The notes below the pieces were generated by a model. That model did no database searches. It was not told the origin of the DNA and saw nothing but the letters and a program-made list of their open reading frames with translations. From contig NC_087064.1 in assembly GCF_963678635.1 (NCBI RefSeq), positions 65,217,548-65,281,547 of the forward strand: 64,000 nt of DNA. The letters run 5' to 3'. Below, piece by piece: positions 23,164-33,884 of this stretch. Source of the stretch: Symsagittifera roscoffensis. Lineage: Eukaryota; Xenacoelomorpha; Acoela; Convolutidae. Each line of letters begins with the position of its first letter. The first letter of the stretch is position 1. Position numbers and translations under genes: made by a program.

Positions 23164-24689
23164 AAAATCTCCCCCATGATTTAGATTTAGGGGGATTGTT
23201 GACTTAGTCATTTACTTGGCTCAAAATCACCATTTCCAAAGCGGGACTTGATCTTTGTTATTGAACTTCAGATTTCATATTTTTTACTATTAAACACTTC
23301 AATCAATCGGCTTCATGCATTGATTCATTTTTCTAAATATCAAAAAGATGAATTTGGGCTGTATCACAGAAAAGACCCTTTCCATTTTCAATTCACGAAT
23401 ATCATAAGCACCTTTTCGGCCAACCCCAACTCCGATGTTAATGCAACCTGGTTTCGTAATCATAAGGACCGTCTTTCCCATTATAGCTCCTCCAGTATTT
23501 TATATCCCCGGTAAGGAAATATAAATCAAATGAAACAAACCGCAGTGAAAAAAAATGTGCTTGTGTGTATTTAATTGTAGCTCGTAACTCTATGCGGCGC
23601 TTGGTTCAATTCTAAAATCGGGGGCTAGTAAAATAGACAGTTCCAATAAAAACGTAATTTGGACGCTAAATTTTTTAAGTAGCATTTTTGACAGAAAGCA
23701 AAGTGCTAACAAAATTTATTGCCAAAAAAATTTCAAAAACTCAAGAAGAGCATATAATCCCATTACATATCAAAATGTTTATTATGAAATGCATGAATTA
23801 TGCAATTGCCTGATGTGAAAAATTGATTTGCATTTTAGCAAGTTCGAAAGAAAATTAATTGTAGTCACTAAACAAAGTTCAAGCACGAACAATACAATTA
23901 CGTCTAATTTCACATAATTGGAGTTTTAAATTCATTTTTTCTGGTCACGTCTAATTTGCTCGTCGTCTAACTTCCTAGGCCCCTAAAAATCAACAATTCA
24001 CTGTTGAAGGAAGGTACGATGATTGCTTTAAAGGAAAAAAAATGAGTAACAGTGAATACGCAACATGAAACAAACAAGCAGTAAAAAAAGCATGTGAATA
24101 TTTGTTTATATATTTATAACTCGTACTTCTATGGAGCGCTTGTTTTACTACTAACAAAAAAAGATTCAATTTTGAATGCAGGCACATCGATTGCCTTAAA
24201 AATGACCATTTTTTTAAATATGCTGTTTGGAGCAAAGTATTCGTGACTACTGCAACTGCACCAACGTAATGCAAGCTTGCCAACAGAGGCTAGGACTAAT
24301 ACGAAAAAAAAACGATCATCACCACGAAGCGGCGACTTATGCTTAACGCACGTACTGGCTACTTTAAGCCAAGATCGTTGCGTTCCGGGGATTTCAGCGT
24401 GGGTTCGATTCTCACCTAAGTCGTTTCATTTGAGAATCCTATTTGAGCCGAACCTGATAGAACATAAACTGCTAAAAAAAATTCGGTTCAAAATTAGTTT
24501 GCAATTGAGTTTCTGTTAATTCAACTGCGTGAACTGAATATGATTTCATTGTGAAAATCACCATATCAGCGCATGATCAACCCCACTTTTTTGGCTGGAT
24601 ACGTTTGATGTAGTCACAATATTTCGATCATATTTCGTGAATTTGAAACCGATTCTGTTTTGTTTATCTTTAAGTTGAGCAGAATATGT

Positions 24690-24707
24690 TGGTGCCGCGA
24701 CTCGGGA
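24690..24707 (+). other. Primer-binding site, tRNA-His type (array unit 2)
   Basis: Same TGGTGCCGCGACTCGGGA site as at 21856, one unit downstream. Confidence 0.6.
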
Positions 24708-25061
24708 AACAACAGCCGAGGACCGACCCAGCGCCGTGGCGGAGAAACACAAAGTCGACCCAAACCGATAGTCACATTGGCCGAACGACCACATGACCGA
24801 CAACAGCGAATCAGCCAAAATTAGCTGTACCGACCAATTGGCCGAACAAATACCGAAGCTACCACATTGTTTGGTTTTCATAGAGCCCCGTGCAGTGAGT
24901 AACTTGAACTTCACAGTCCTTCCCAAGCTCACTACCCACCCGACGACTGAAAAGCCGACAGCCCTTCTCGGCACCCAAAATTTTCTCAACACCCAAAATT
25001 TTGTGGATTTTTTGGCTCTAATTTTAAAAAAGCATAAAAAACAAATACTTTAAAATAGAGT

Positions 25062-25997
25062 TTGAATTCGGCCAGAAATTTAACGAAAATTATCATGCCA
25101 GGAAAAAGCTGGAAACAAATCTTTTTGAAAACCATGCCAAAATTACAGAGTATATAAGTGCGAATGATAGACCAGCTAAAATTGAAACGTACATCGAAAA
25201 ACCTAGCAAAAGTTTTTAAAAAAATTAGAGAGAATGATGAGCTGAAATCTGTCTATGCACAGCAACAACGCTGCTGAAAGCAAAAATCAATTTGTGTTTT
25301 ACCTAGGATCTATCACTGCAAAAAAATGACGATGTATTAGATCTCGCAAAAAATTACTTTGAAATTAAAAGTCAAGAGGACCAGGTAGCAACTGGGCGAA
25401 CCCCGACGACAAGCGAATCTGTCCGTTCCATGAAACCCTTTTCACAGCGTTCTAAGATTGCATCGATGATTTCGAGCAAGCGTCGAAAAGAAGCAGCTCT
25501 TGCAAAAATAAGACGCGAGGAAGTTGAACGCCAGGTAGAAGCTAAGCTTCGTTTGAAAACGCAAGAGATCCAGCTTCAGTCGATGAAAGGTCAACTTGAA
25601 CTTGATGTGGTTGTAGAGGAAAGTCGTCAAAAGCTAGCCGAAGCAACTATCGAAGAAGCTGGATATCAAGAACACGCTTCTGAAATTAGTGGGCTTCAGG
25701 TCGAAATTGGCAATCGCCGTTCAGGAGAACCAAACGGAGGAAGACAGGACAAGAAGTTGGGTGAACATTCAATTCCTACCTCACGAAATAGTGCAGCCCG
25801 TGGTGCCGGTCCAAAGTGTCAACATGAAACCTGTTTCTGAGTTCTTGTGTTTTTCAATTATTGAACCGCCTTTCAGCAGGAATCTGACGATGATTCATAA
25901 CTCTGATCCAAATGCAAACAATATCGACAACACTTGTGTAAACTCACCGAGTGAGCATGATTTTTTTTCTGTTTCAGACAACAAACAGAACAAGTGA
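25062..25997 (+). pseudogene. BEL gag N-terminal fragment, array unit 2
   Basis: Copy of 22228-23163 with a handful of substitutions (KEAALAK for KESALAK) and the same breaks, so the unit was already defective when it was duplicated. Confidence 0.6.
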
Positions 25998-27354
25998 AAA
26001 ATCTCCCCCATGATTTAGATTTAGGGGGATTGTTGACTTAGTCATTTACTTGGCTCAAAATCACCATTTCCAAAGCGGGACTTGATCTTTGTTATTGAAC
26101 TTCAGATTTCATATTTTTTACTATTAAACACTTCAATCAATCGGCTTCATGCATTGATTCATTTTTCTAAATATCAAAAAGATGAACTTGGGCTGTATCA
26201 CAGAAAAGACCCTTTCCATTTTCAATTCACGAATATCATAAGCACCTTTTCGGCCAACCCCAACTCCGATGTTAATGCAACCTGGTTTCGTAATCATAAG
26301 GACCGTCTTTCCCATTATAGCTCCTCCAGTATTTTATATCCCCGGTAAGGAAATATAAATCAAATGAAACAAACCGCAGTGAAAAAAAATGTGCTTGTGT
26401 GTATTTAATTGTAGCTCGTAACTCTATGCGGCGCTTAGTTCAATTCTAAAATCGGGGGCTAGTAAAATAGACAGTTCCAATAAAAACGTAATTTGGACGC
26501 TAAATTTTTTAAGTAGCATTTTTGACAGAAAGCAAAGTGCTAACAAAATTTATTGCCAAAAAAATTTCAAAAACTCAAGAAGAGCATATAATCCCATTAC
26601 ATATCAAAATGTTTATTATGAAATGCATGAATTATGCAATTGCCTGATGTGAAAAATTGATTTGCTTTTTAGCAAGTTCGAAAGAAAATTAATTGTAGTC
26701 ACTAAACAAAGTTCAAGCACGAACAATACAATTACGTCTAATTTCACATAATTGGAGTTTTAAATTCATTTTTTCTGGTCACGTCTAATTTGCTCGTCGT
26801 CTAATTTCCTAGGCCCCTAAAAATCAACAATTCACTGTTGAAGGAAGGTACGATGATGGCTTTAAAGTAAAACAAATGAGTAACAGTAAATACGCAACAT
26901 GAAACAAACAAGCAGTAAAAAAAGCATGTGAATGTTTGTTTATATATTTATAACTCGTACTTCTATGGAGCGCTTGTTTTAGTACTAACAAAATAAGATT
27001 CAATTTTGAATGCAGGCACATCGATTGTCTTAAGAAATGACCATTTTTTTAATATGATGTTTGGAGCAAAGTATTCGTGACTACTGCAACTGCACCAACG
27101 TAATGCAAGCTTGCCAACAGAGGCTAGGACTAATACGAAAAAAAACGATCATCACCACGAAGCGGCGACTTGCGCTTAACGCACGTACTGGCAACTTTGA
27201 TCCAAGAATTTGCTTAATTTCAAACGACTGAAAGAACATGTCGTGTTTAGGAAATTCTTCAAAAATCTGGTGGACACATATATAATTAAATACAAAAACG
27301 ACAGTTGTTAATGCTACATAGCATTAAGTTGAAAGTATAGTATAAAAAAAGTAT

Positions 27355-27431
27355 AGTCTCTTGTCAAAACCAGCTATATAGCCCAGCGTATACATAGTGC
27401 GTTCCGGGGATTTCGGCGTGGGTTCGATTCT
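27355..27431 (+). repeat. BEL 5' LTR, first piece
   Basis: TGTCAAAACCAGCTATATAG (27362) onward matches the 3' LTR at 41605. The LTR is interrupted at 27431 by the nested element and continues at 35557. The exact first base is uncertain because similarity extends a few bases left (GTCTCTT). Confidence 0.75.
27427..27431. repeat. Target-site duplication, left copy (ATTCT)
   Basis: ATTCT precedes the nested LTR element and ATTTT (35552-35556) follows it. The uninterrupted sequence in the array copies is GGGTTCGATTCTCACCTAAG, so one 5-base target was duplicated and one copy has mutated. Confidence 0.75.
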
Positions 27432-27876
27432 TGTTATATACCGCCACTGGCTATTGTCGTTTGGTCGTTGATTGAGGAATGACTGTTTTGTATTCTAGAG
27501 TGATGAAGAAGTATCTATGTTGGATGTGCGGTCTAGGCTAGTGAATCTTCAACTCAGGGATGCGCTTTGTGATATCAGTCTCAACCTTCTAAGGAACTGG
27601 CTTTCTGTTCAATTAAAAGTGAGTATTACTAATTGAATTGTCTCTTTTTGGCCAGCTCCTGATTATAATGGCTCTCTCAATATTACTGAACTAATCATCA
27701 GTTTATTGTTTACATTAAACAAATATAATTTAACACTTTCACATTGACATTTGGAATAGCAATTGAATATTTAATATGCTCCAATTATGGTAATAAGTTA
27801 AAAATGACTAATGCAGGCGAGAAGCACTGGTAATTAGTTAAGAATGACTAACATAGGCGAGTAGCACTATGTTACA
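27432..27876 (-). repeat. LTR of the nested element (3' LTR in env sense)
   Basis: Starts TGTTATATACCG and ends ATGTTACA; 445 bases, aligned with 35106-35551 along its whole length with scattered substitutions and small indels, indicating an old insertion. Confidence 0.88.
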
Positions 27877-28132
27877 CTACCACGCTTGTTGATTCTTCCC
27901 TGGCGGCTAATTATGGAGGAAGGCACAGATCGAAGGATCAAAGAATCAATAACTTAACTGAGCATTTTGGTTAATTTACTGCATTTGGATGTCAAGTTAG
28001 AGTTGCACGAGCACTTTATAATTTTAAGTATAGATGTAACTAGAGTAAATAGGTGATATTCGCAAGTAGATTAAAGTGGAACTCAAATATATGCAAGTGG
28101 TTGTCCCTAATGGTTCAGTTACACAGAAAGTG

Positions 28133-28488
28133 GGATTTAAATCTTTTAGTAGCAATATTATACTTTCAAATAACAGTTAATGGAAGCCACGTAGTCAGTC
28201 TTATGGGTGATTTATGAATGTGAGTTCAATGAATACCAGTAACTGGTCAGATTTGGCTTAAGCTCTCCTCTCTTCCTCTTTCGTTAAAGCTCGTTTTGTT
28301 CAAGACAACCTGTGATTCTTGTGTTCTGCTGATGTTCCCCATTGAGGAGCAGGCTGAAGTTAGTCTTGATCGGTTGGCTGGCGTTTGATAGGCATTCAGT
28401 TCTGCTTGTGTCAGTACCATGTATTTCTCACGAAGCTGCCCTTTCAGAAGCTGCCCTTTCTGCCCTGGTTCCATCCTGCCCTTTCAGA
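28133..28488 (-). repeat. Left arm of the long inverted repeat
   Basis: This arm is inverted relative to 34700-35090. It includes the last 60 or so codons of the env-like gene (REKYMVLTQAELNAYQ ... EESLSQI) and the AT-rich sequence after its stop. At its outer edge AAGTGGGATTTAAATC mirrors the sequence beside the right LTR. Confidence 0.8.
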
Positions 28489-30508
28489 AACTTCGGAGTC
28501 AATCTTCTGAAGATGGCAAATCGGTGGTAGAGGTATATGGCTAACGCGTGTAAAAGCAGGCTTCCAATGAAGACTGTCAGTGTTAACGTCAGAGAGATTT
28601 TTAATGGCACATACTGTTCCATTTTATCCACTAGGGTGGGTTTTAGCAATATCATGTGATGGGCGATCGGCTTTGTGATGTCATTTAGCTGGTCTGTTTT
28701 TGTCAGGTGAGGGCTGTCTATCAGTTTCGCTTTTACTTCCCGCAGTAACTTAACTCCGGCATTTGTTTTTGATTCATAATACGGGAGTTCTGTTAAGTCT
28801 GGCAATTCTGAAAGAAGATACGACAAGGGGTCCGGCAAGTTCATGGTCATTCGTTTTGCTGGAATTTTGTCACAGCTAGCGAGATCCGGCCTGATTTTTA
28901 TGTATTTGCTGATCAACTGAGTCACACAGTCTAATGTTATCAGACAAATATTACAGCCTGCATGATCTTCCCGTTTGGGGGTGTTCAGCTCTTCAAGGCT
29001 GTACTCTCGTAGGGAAAATGACGCACTGGCTGATGTGATGAGCCAAATCCCGTAGCCCAAATGCGTAGCTTTCTCCGAGGTAGGGAGAAGTATCTTTTCC
29101 GTTTCGCACACTTGCAATGCCGTCATGATTGAGTGGAAATATAGTGTGGCTAGGCATGACGACTGGCCAAGATGTGTCTCCATTGTTTGATGGCAGATCC
29201 GGTATGTTGAGCTTCCCAAACAATTGGCGTACTGGTCTTCTGTCAGAACTGTTGTTTCCATAGAGTCCTCTGAGATTGCCAGATATGATCCTTCAGTAAC
29301 CCATTTGATGGCTTCGGTTGGGTCACCTTGTGGCATAGGTATCACATAGGCCCGGTAGATCTGGAAGGCTGTTTGACTCGATGCGTACGGTATTGCCAAG
29401 TTGAGCAGAAGTCCTTCCTCAATTGTTGTGACATCGCGAAGTAGTTTCGCGGCATATTATGAGTGGATATCGCTTGGCGGTATCGCAAGTGTCAATCGGT
29501 GGTTCTCCTCCTTTTATCTTTTGTATACTGCGTCTATGATCGCCAACAGGGATTCTCGCGGTACCAGAGACATCGGTAGTCGCTGGTCCAGCAGAGTTGG
29601 TATCGAGTTTATAACATTTGTCTTAAAGGCACAAAGTGCGGCTTTATAGCTTGTTATATCTGCGTAGACAACGCTTAGTAGTGATGCTGCTGTGTCGAAG
29701 TTGAAATTTATCTGTTGGTTCGAGAAAAATGTTTGTGTGCAGTCCCGCAAGATATGGAAATTGCATTGAATTGTAGCAAATTGTTCTTCGAGTATTTTTC
29801 CATTTTCGGTTTTGATTTTCGATGGTTTGTTGTTGAATTGCTCTGATTTCAGACAACTCATTCGAAACCGCAAAGACCTTCTCGTTGCTCGATGTTTCGA
29901 TTTCTGACACATAGTCCGTAAGTGCCATTGAGTATTGTTCCAAGCACTCAATGTTTTTGGCATTTGCTTGAGCCTGGTCCTGGCACGATCCGAAAATTCC
30001 CATAAGTCCACATCCTCCTGAATTACCTATCATTATACCAGAGCCAAACAGACCAATTACGGCGATGGCCACTGCCGCAATTAGTGGACCTCCCCTGCGG
30101 GTACGTGTTGAGTCTAGTGGGTTTTTGTTGAGGAAGAGGGAAGTGTCAGTTCTAATGGCTTGGGCTCCTTGCTTTACTGCTGCAGCCTTATCCTCGATCA
30201 TGTCCAGGAGCCAGTCAAGGTTGAATAGGTATGTCGTTGAATTGAAGTTCGTGGAAAAATCCAGAGGGCACTCTAAAGAGGGTGTTCGCCATTTCTCCGA
30301 AAGTTTGTTGAGGTAATTCCTCATTGCTGTCGTCATCGTGAAATTGTACTTTGGGAAAGGAATTAAGAAATTGTTCTTTGTGGAAGATTATCCCAGATGA
30401 AAGAACATCGTCGTAGGATGCCAAAGTACGGCCTACTTGTACGACGAGAAGCAATAGTAGCATTGTTCCTTCGTGATCTAGAGTAACTTTCCTGGTTAGT
30501 TTTGACAA
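28247..30508 (-). pseudogene. Env-like class I fusion glycoprotein, baculovirus-F/gypsy-Env type, multiply frameshifted
   Basis: Four successive minus-strand frames read like one envelope protein. The first (30508-30335) has a leucine-rich signal peptide (MLLLLLVVQVGRTLAS). The second (30336 to about 29810) has a furin-type site RTRR (about 30105-30094) followed by a hydrophobic glycine/alanine-rich fusion-peptide-like stretch starting GGPLIAAVAIAVIGLFG. The third runs to about 29514. The fourth (about 29476-28428) has a cysteine-rich part resembling baculovirus F and gypsy Env, and a membrane span near 28600-28530 (ISLTLTLTVFIGSLLLHALA) with a short tail that continues into the inverted repeat in another frame. 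At least three frameshifts make it non-functional. Its role in an intact relative would be membrane fusion. The family call is from pattern only. Confidence 0.65.
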
Positions 30509-30526
30509 ATTACAGGGTGACCTGAA

Positions 30527-30919
30527 TCACTGGTGTCTTCGTAGATGGTTAAGTAATTGGTATCGTGGTGTCCGAACCAGACCATCGATTGTAGTGCAAA
30601 GATTTGTGAAGAGGGCTACTGTGATAGTTCGAAAAATAACGGAGTAATTGATGTCGTCGAGATCGAAGTAGGCGTCTGTCTGCAGGGTGCAAATCGTTTC
30701 CGTGAGTTCTGCGGTTGTATTGAAACGGCAGGCAACTATCATGCGCAAATCGGCTACGGTGTATGCTATAATAATTATTACTAAAGGATCTTCACAAGAA
30801 AAGACCGAGTAAACTTCTCCCGATGTGTGGTCTACGTTAAGATCACCGAAGCCAATTAGGTCGATGCTGTACGGCGTTTTGGAAAGCAAGATGGAATTAT
30901 GAATAGATTGCACGAGATC
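30527..30919 (-). CDS. Unknown reading frame upstream of env
   Basis: An open frame of about 130 codons without an ATG at its start contains a hydrophobic stretch (LVIIIIAYTVADLRMIVA) and ends just before the env signal-peptide region. I recognise no family. It may be a remnant of a coding exon of the element, for example the end of a lost polyprotein, or chance. Confidence 0.25.
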   Translation of the reverse strand, partial: DLVQSIHNSILLSKTPYSIDLIGFGDLNVDHTSGEVYSVFSCEDPLVIIIIAYTVADLRMIVACRFNTTAELTETICTLQTDAYFDLDDINYSVIFRTITVALFTNLCTTIDGLVRTPRYQLLNHLRRHQ

Positions 30920-31526
30920 TTAAAGTTTTCGTGGTTCATGGAACTGATTTATATGATTGTGCTTGCAAGCGAGGTTCTTGGTCCGTTGTCGTCAACTTTC
31001 AATTTGTTAAATTAAAACTGTGGCTTCGTGTCGTTGGGTGGGCGTTGTGGTATTTATTTTCTACGGTATAAACAGGATGTTTGTTGTTTAGCCAAGTTTG
31101 GTGATTTTGATATTTCGGTGGCATTTACTTCCAATCATTGAGTTCGTATTCAGGCTGTGTTGGTTTATTTAAACACAAATAAGCTTAGTCACTTGTTCCA
31201 TTCGGGTCACTCTGTATCATTCTCATTGTAAGTCAGCTCAAATACATTCCATGGGTATGATACGGACTCTGCAAATGTTCATTAAGAGGTCGACAAATTG
31301 TTGACTTTTGCCAATTTTATCTTGTCACTGCACTTAATTTGGCTCAAGCTCAAGTTGTATTCCGTATTGCAGTCAATTTTAATTGAATCACTGACTGTTA
31401 ATTTAATCCCAGAATGTTCATCCGAGTAATTGACATTCCTTGTGTACCCGTTCTAAAGTGGCGAATGTCCCCAGTGAGTCAACTGTTTGTGGTGGCGAGT
31501 CTGGCTGATAGGGCGGGTCACTGTAG
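30920..31526. other. Interior of nested element, nothing recognised
   Basis: No domain-bearing frame on either strand. Frames at 31414-31620 and 31487-31690 overlap the start of the possible sushi-like exon and look like shadows of it. Confidence 0.4.
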
Positions 31527-32535
31527 CGTCCACAATTTGCCGTTCGGACCGACAAATTTGGTTGGATTTCGGTACCACCTCGGGGGATCATCTGTCAGGG
31601 ATTACTGCTGCCCAAGCTGAGGGCCTATGTGTCAGAATTGGACGGCCCCGTGGTCATGGTGCAGCTGACGGAGGCAATTTCGGTGATTGAGATTTCCTTC
31701 ACCGCAAATGATGCTGACGTCAGGCTGTGGTGTCCCGGGGAGGAGCATGAAAAGTCCCTTTGTGGGAACAAAGACGAGAGTATTTAAACTCAAAATTTTA
31801 AACTTCAAGTAGTTTGTATTATCGTTGTTGTATATGTTTCTCGTTTTCAATTCATTCTTCATATTGTCTCGCAAGTTTTCTTGAAGAAGTTGAGCTGCTG
31901 TCTATAAAAAGGCCATAAGCAAGTGCCAGAAGCAACTCTCACTTTGTCGAATGTAAAAGGCCATAAGCAAGTGCCAGAAGCAACTCTCACTTTTTCGAAA
32001 GTAAAAGGCCATAAGCAAGTGCCAGAAGCAACCGAGGTAAGCCCGTGGCCTTTTCCCCGCGGGCGGACTCAACTACCTAATAGGGGTTAATTTATGCCCA
32101 ATTTTTCATTTCGTTTTCTTGGGGGCCATTGTGCTTCAAACGTTTTTGTACATGCTGCCCGCTTATAATAAGATAAAAATATCAATTTCTGTGTTTTAGC
32201 TTTTACATTTCTGTTTTTCCTTGAGTTATTACTGCAGGTAACGAGAAGAGTTGTACTAATTTAGAATGGATGTACAAGTGTATATATATATATTTTTTAA
32301 GTTGAAAATGTGTTTCCCTCTGCCTTGGGGCAAGTTTGTTTTGTACTGTTGCGAGAATGGTAGCTTTGTGCAGTTCGGAGCTACGCGGTCTTGGTCGGAG
32401 CGTTCTCCGCTGTGCCGTCCTTTGGAGGAGGAAGTTCAGGATGGCGACAGCTCCATGACGTTCATGATCGTCACGGTGGCATCGTCTCTGCTGTTCCTGG
32501 TGGGCGTTGTTATAGCTGTGCTAAAGCGCAAGTAG
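31527..32535 (+). CDS. Possible two-exon sushi-like/transmembrane protein (fragment)
   Basis: Frame 31527-31787 (87 codons, no ATG at its start) reads as protein: LRAYVSELDGPVVMVQLTEA, then VRLWCPGEEHEKSLCGN. A GA|GTATTT donor lies just before its stop. The frame 32266-32535 contains GKFVLYCCENGSFVQFGATR followed by SWSERSPLCRP, which resembles the second half of a sushi (CCP) module. It then has a membrane span (MTFMIVTVASSLLFLVGVVI) and a short LKRK tail. Joining them is inference, and the acceptor is uncertain (TTTTTTAAG near 32299 or ACTGCAG at 32237). A type I surface protein is the best guess; a host gene fragment captured by the element is possible. Confidence 0.35.
31903..31910 (+). 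promoter_or_regulatory. TATA-box-like motif
   Basis: TATAAAAA lies immediately before the first 48-base repeat unit and could drive the plus-strand frames downstream (32266 or 32858). Confidence 0.35.
31908..32040. repeat. 48-bp tandem repeat, nearly three copies
   Basis: The block AAAAGGCCATAAGCAAGTGC..CAGAAGCAACTCTCACTTT starts at about 31908, 31956 and 32004 with almost no divergence; the third copy breaks off before CCGAGG. Confidence 0.85.
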
Positions 32536-32857
32536 AAGTCGAGTTGTTTAGTGGACTGTTGTTTTAGAAACTTTAGACTTTTAATTTTACTTATTTGGCT
32601 GTTTACTTTTAATTCATACTCGTACTTTTTCTCGGTGTTTTCATAAGATCAGTGTTGAGTGCTCATGCGGTTTTTTCGTTTTAGCTTTTTGGCGTTTGGG
32701 TATAGTATGTCACGTATCGCTTAACTGTTTTCATCGCTTTCGTGAATAATATGCATTTTAATTAAATTTCTTATTTTTTTTTCTCAAAGTTAGGAACTAA
32801 GTCTAGCTTTTTCTGATTCTTCGCGTTTTAATTGACTGAGAAATTTTCAGTTGTGAA

Positions 32858-33685
32858 ATGGAACATAACGCTGACGCTCACAACATTGTTGGAACTTCCA
32901 AGCGAAAGACCAGATCTTCCAAGGATGATTTAGTTGGCCGTACTTATTTGCATGAGGTGGCTGATTTTGCCAAAGGCCTTCCTCAGATTGTGAGTTTGGA
33001 CAGTTTAGAGGAACTGAATCGAGAGGAACCGGCTGTATTTCGAAAGTTTATTTCGGTAGAGTACAAGGACACCCATCGACGAGTAAGTCATATTTCTTTG
33101 GTTCATTTCTTTTTTTTTTCATGGCATCTTTTTGTTTCAGTGTACTATATCGTTATTATTTTGTTCGTAGCGCCTGTTGCGAGAGCTCGTATATGCCGAT
33201 CGGGCCCGTCGAAGCTTCAGTGTTCTCGATGATCGGCCTGGCCCTCTGGGAGCCAAGACTCTTATGGGCTTGTTCCCGAAGGATGTGAAAACCAATCCGA
33301 ATTTCTTGAACATATGGGCTCCTTACGGTGCTCAGGTGTCTGATAAAGCGTACGGTTATTTGATTGTGACGGAGGGTGAAAACTTCACGCGTTTTCATTC
33401 TGACTTCGATGAGACCATCGATAACCTAATTACCCTCTATGGTTGTGATACTAAGACGTGGTTCTTTGTGAAGCAGGGGAAAATAGCGAAGAAGTTGGAG
33501 CTCGACTTTAGGACGCCAGAGTTGTTTCTGGAGTGTTTATTGCAACATGGTCACCTGCTGACTTGTTGTCTGCAGATGTAGGGGACACTATCTATTTGTC
33601 TTACGGGTTTGTTCATTGTGTGGTCACCCTCAACAACATTGCTGGATGTGCCTCGCTGCTGTCGGTTAGGCTGCGTGTGCCTTAG
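32858..33685 (+). CDS. JmjC-type 2-oxoglutarate oxygenase-like protein, two exons, 3' frameshift
   Basis: Exon 1 (32858-33082, 75 codons) begins with ATG just after an AATTTTCAG tract and has a basic KRKTRSSK stretch. An 88-base intron (GTAAGT..GTTCGTAG, 33083-33170) joins exon 2 in phase 0. Exon 2 carries FTRFHSDFDETIDN, an H-x-D iron-binding motif in a KDM2/PHF8-like setting, and KTWFFV further on. The frame ends at 33581, but a -1/+1 shift near 33530 opens WSPADL..GDTIYLSYGFVHCVVTL to 33685, matching the 'GDT-x-W/F-x-H-A-V' block with the third iron ligand His. About 250 residues in total. If functional it would hydroxylate or demethylate a protein or nucleic acid in the nucleus. It is antisense to env inside the LTR element. 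The frameshift may be decay, a short unrecognised intron, or a read error. Confidence 0.6.
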
Positions 33686-33884
33686 GCGAGGTATGAGCGT
33701 GTCTGGCAGACGGTCGCTAGCACTCTGCATGTATCGAAACGGAGGTGGATGAAGTATGCAGATGGTCCGCTTCATAAAGACTTGAAGAAATAATGGTGCA
33801 GAAGTTTTAGTGAATATCATTGATGTAGTACTGTGTAATTGTATACGTTTAGTTAAAAGAATTGAAGGCATTCCTCTGCTCGTT

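Larger units (their letters stand above)
20278..27200 (+). repeat. Tandem array of 2.83-kb units derived from a BEL element 5' end
   Basis: Identical stretches recur at 2834-base spacing (for example 21959/24793 and 22596/25430), 2845 between the first two downstream parts (20403/23248). A full unit runs: LTR part (from GCGTTCCGGGG, about 21538), His-type primer site, leader, gag fragment, then about 1.4 kb of non-coding DNA with a conserved 88-codon frame (20403-20669, 23248-23514, 26082-26348). The array starts inside a unit at 20278, holds two complete units, and ends at about 27200, before the real BEL 5' LTR. The LTR part lacks its first 50 or so bases. Divergence is low, so the expansion is fairly recent. 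Confidence 0.85.
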
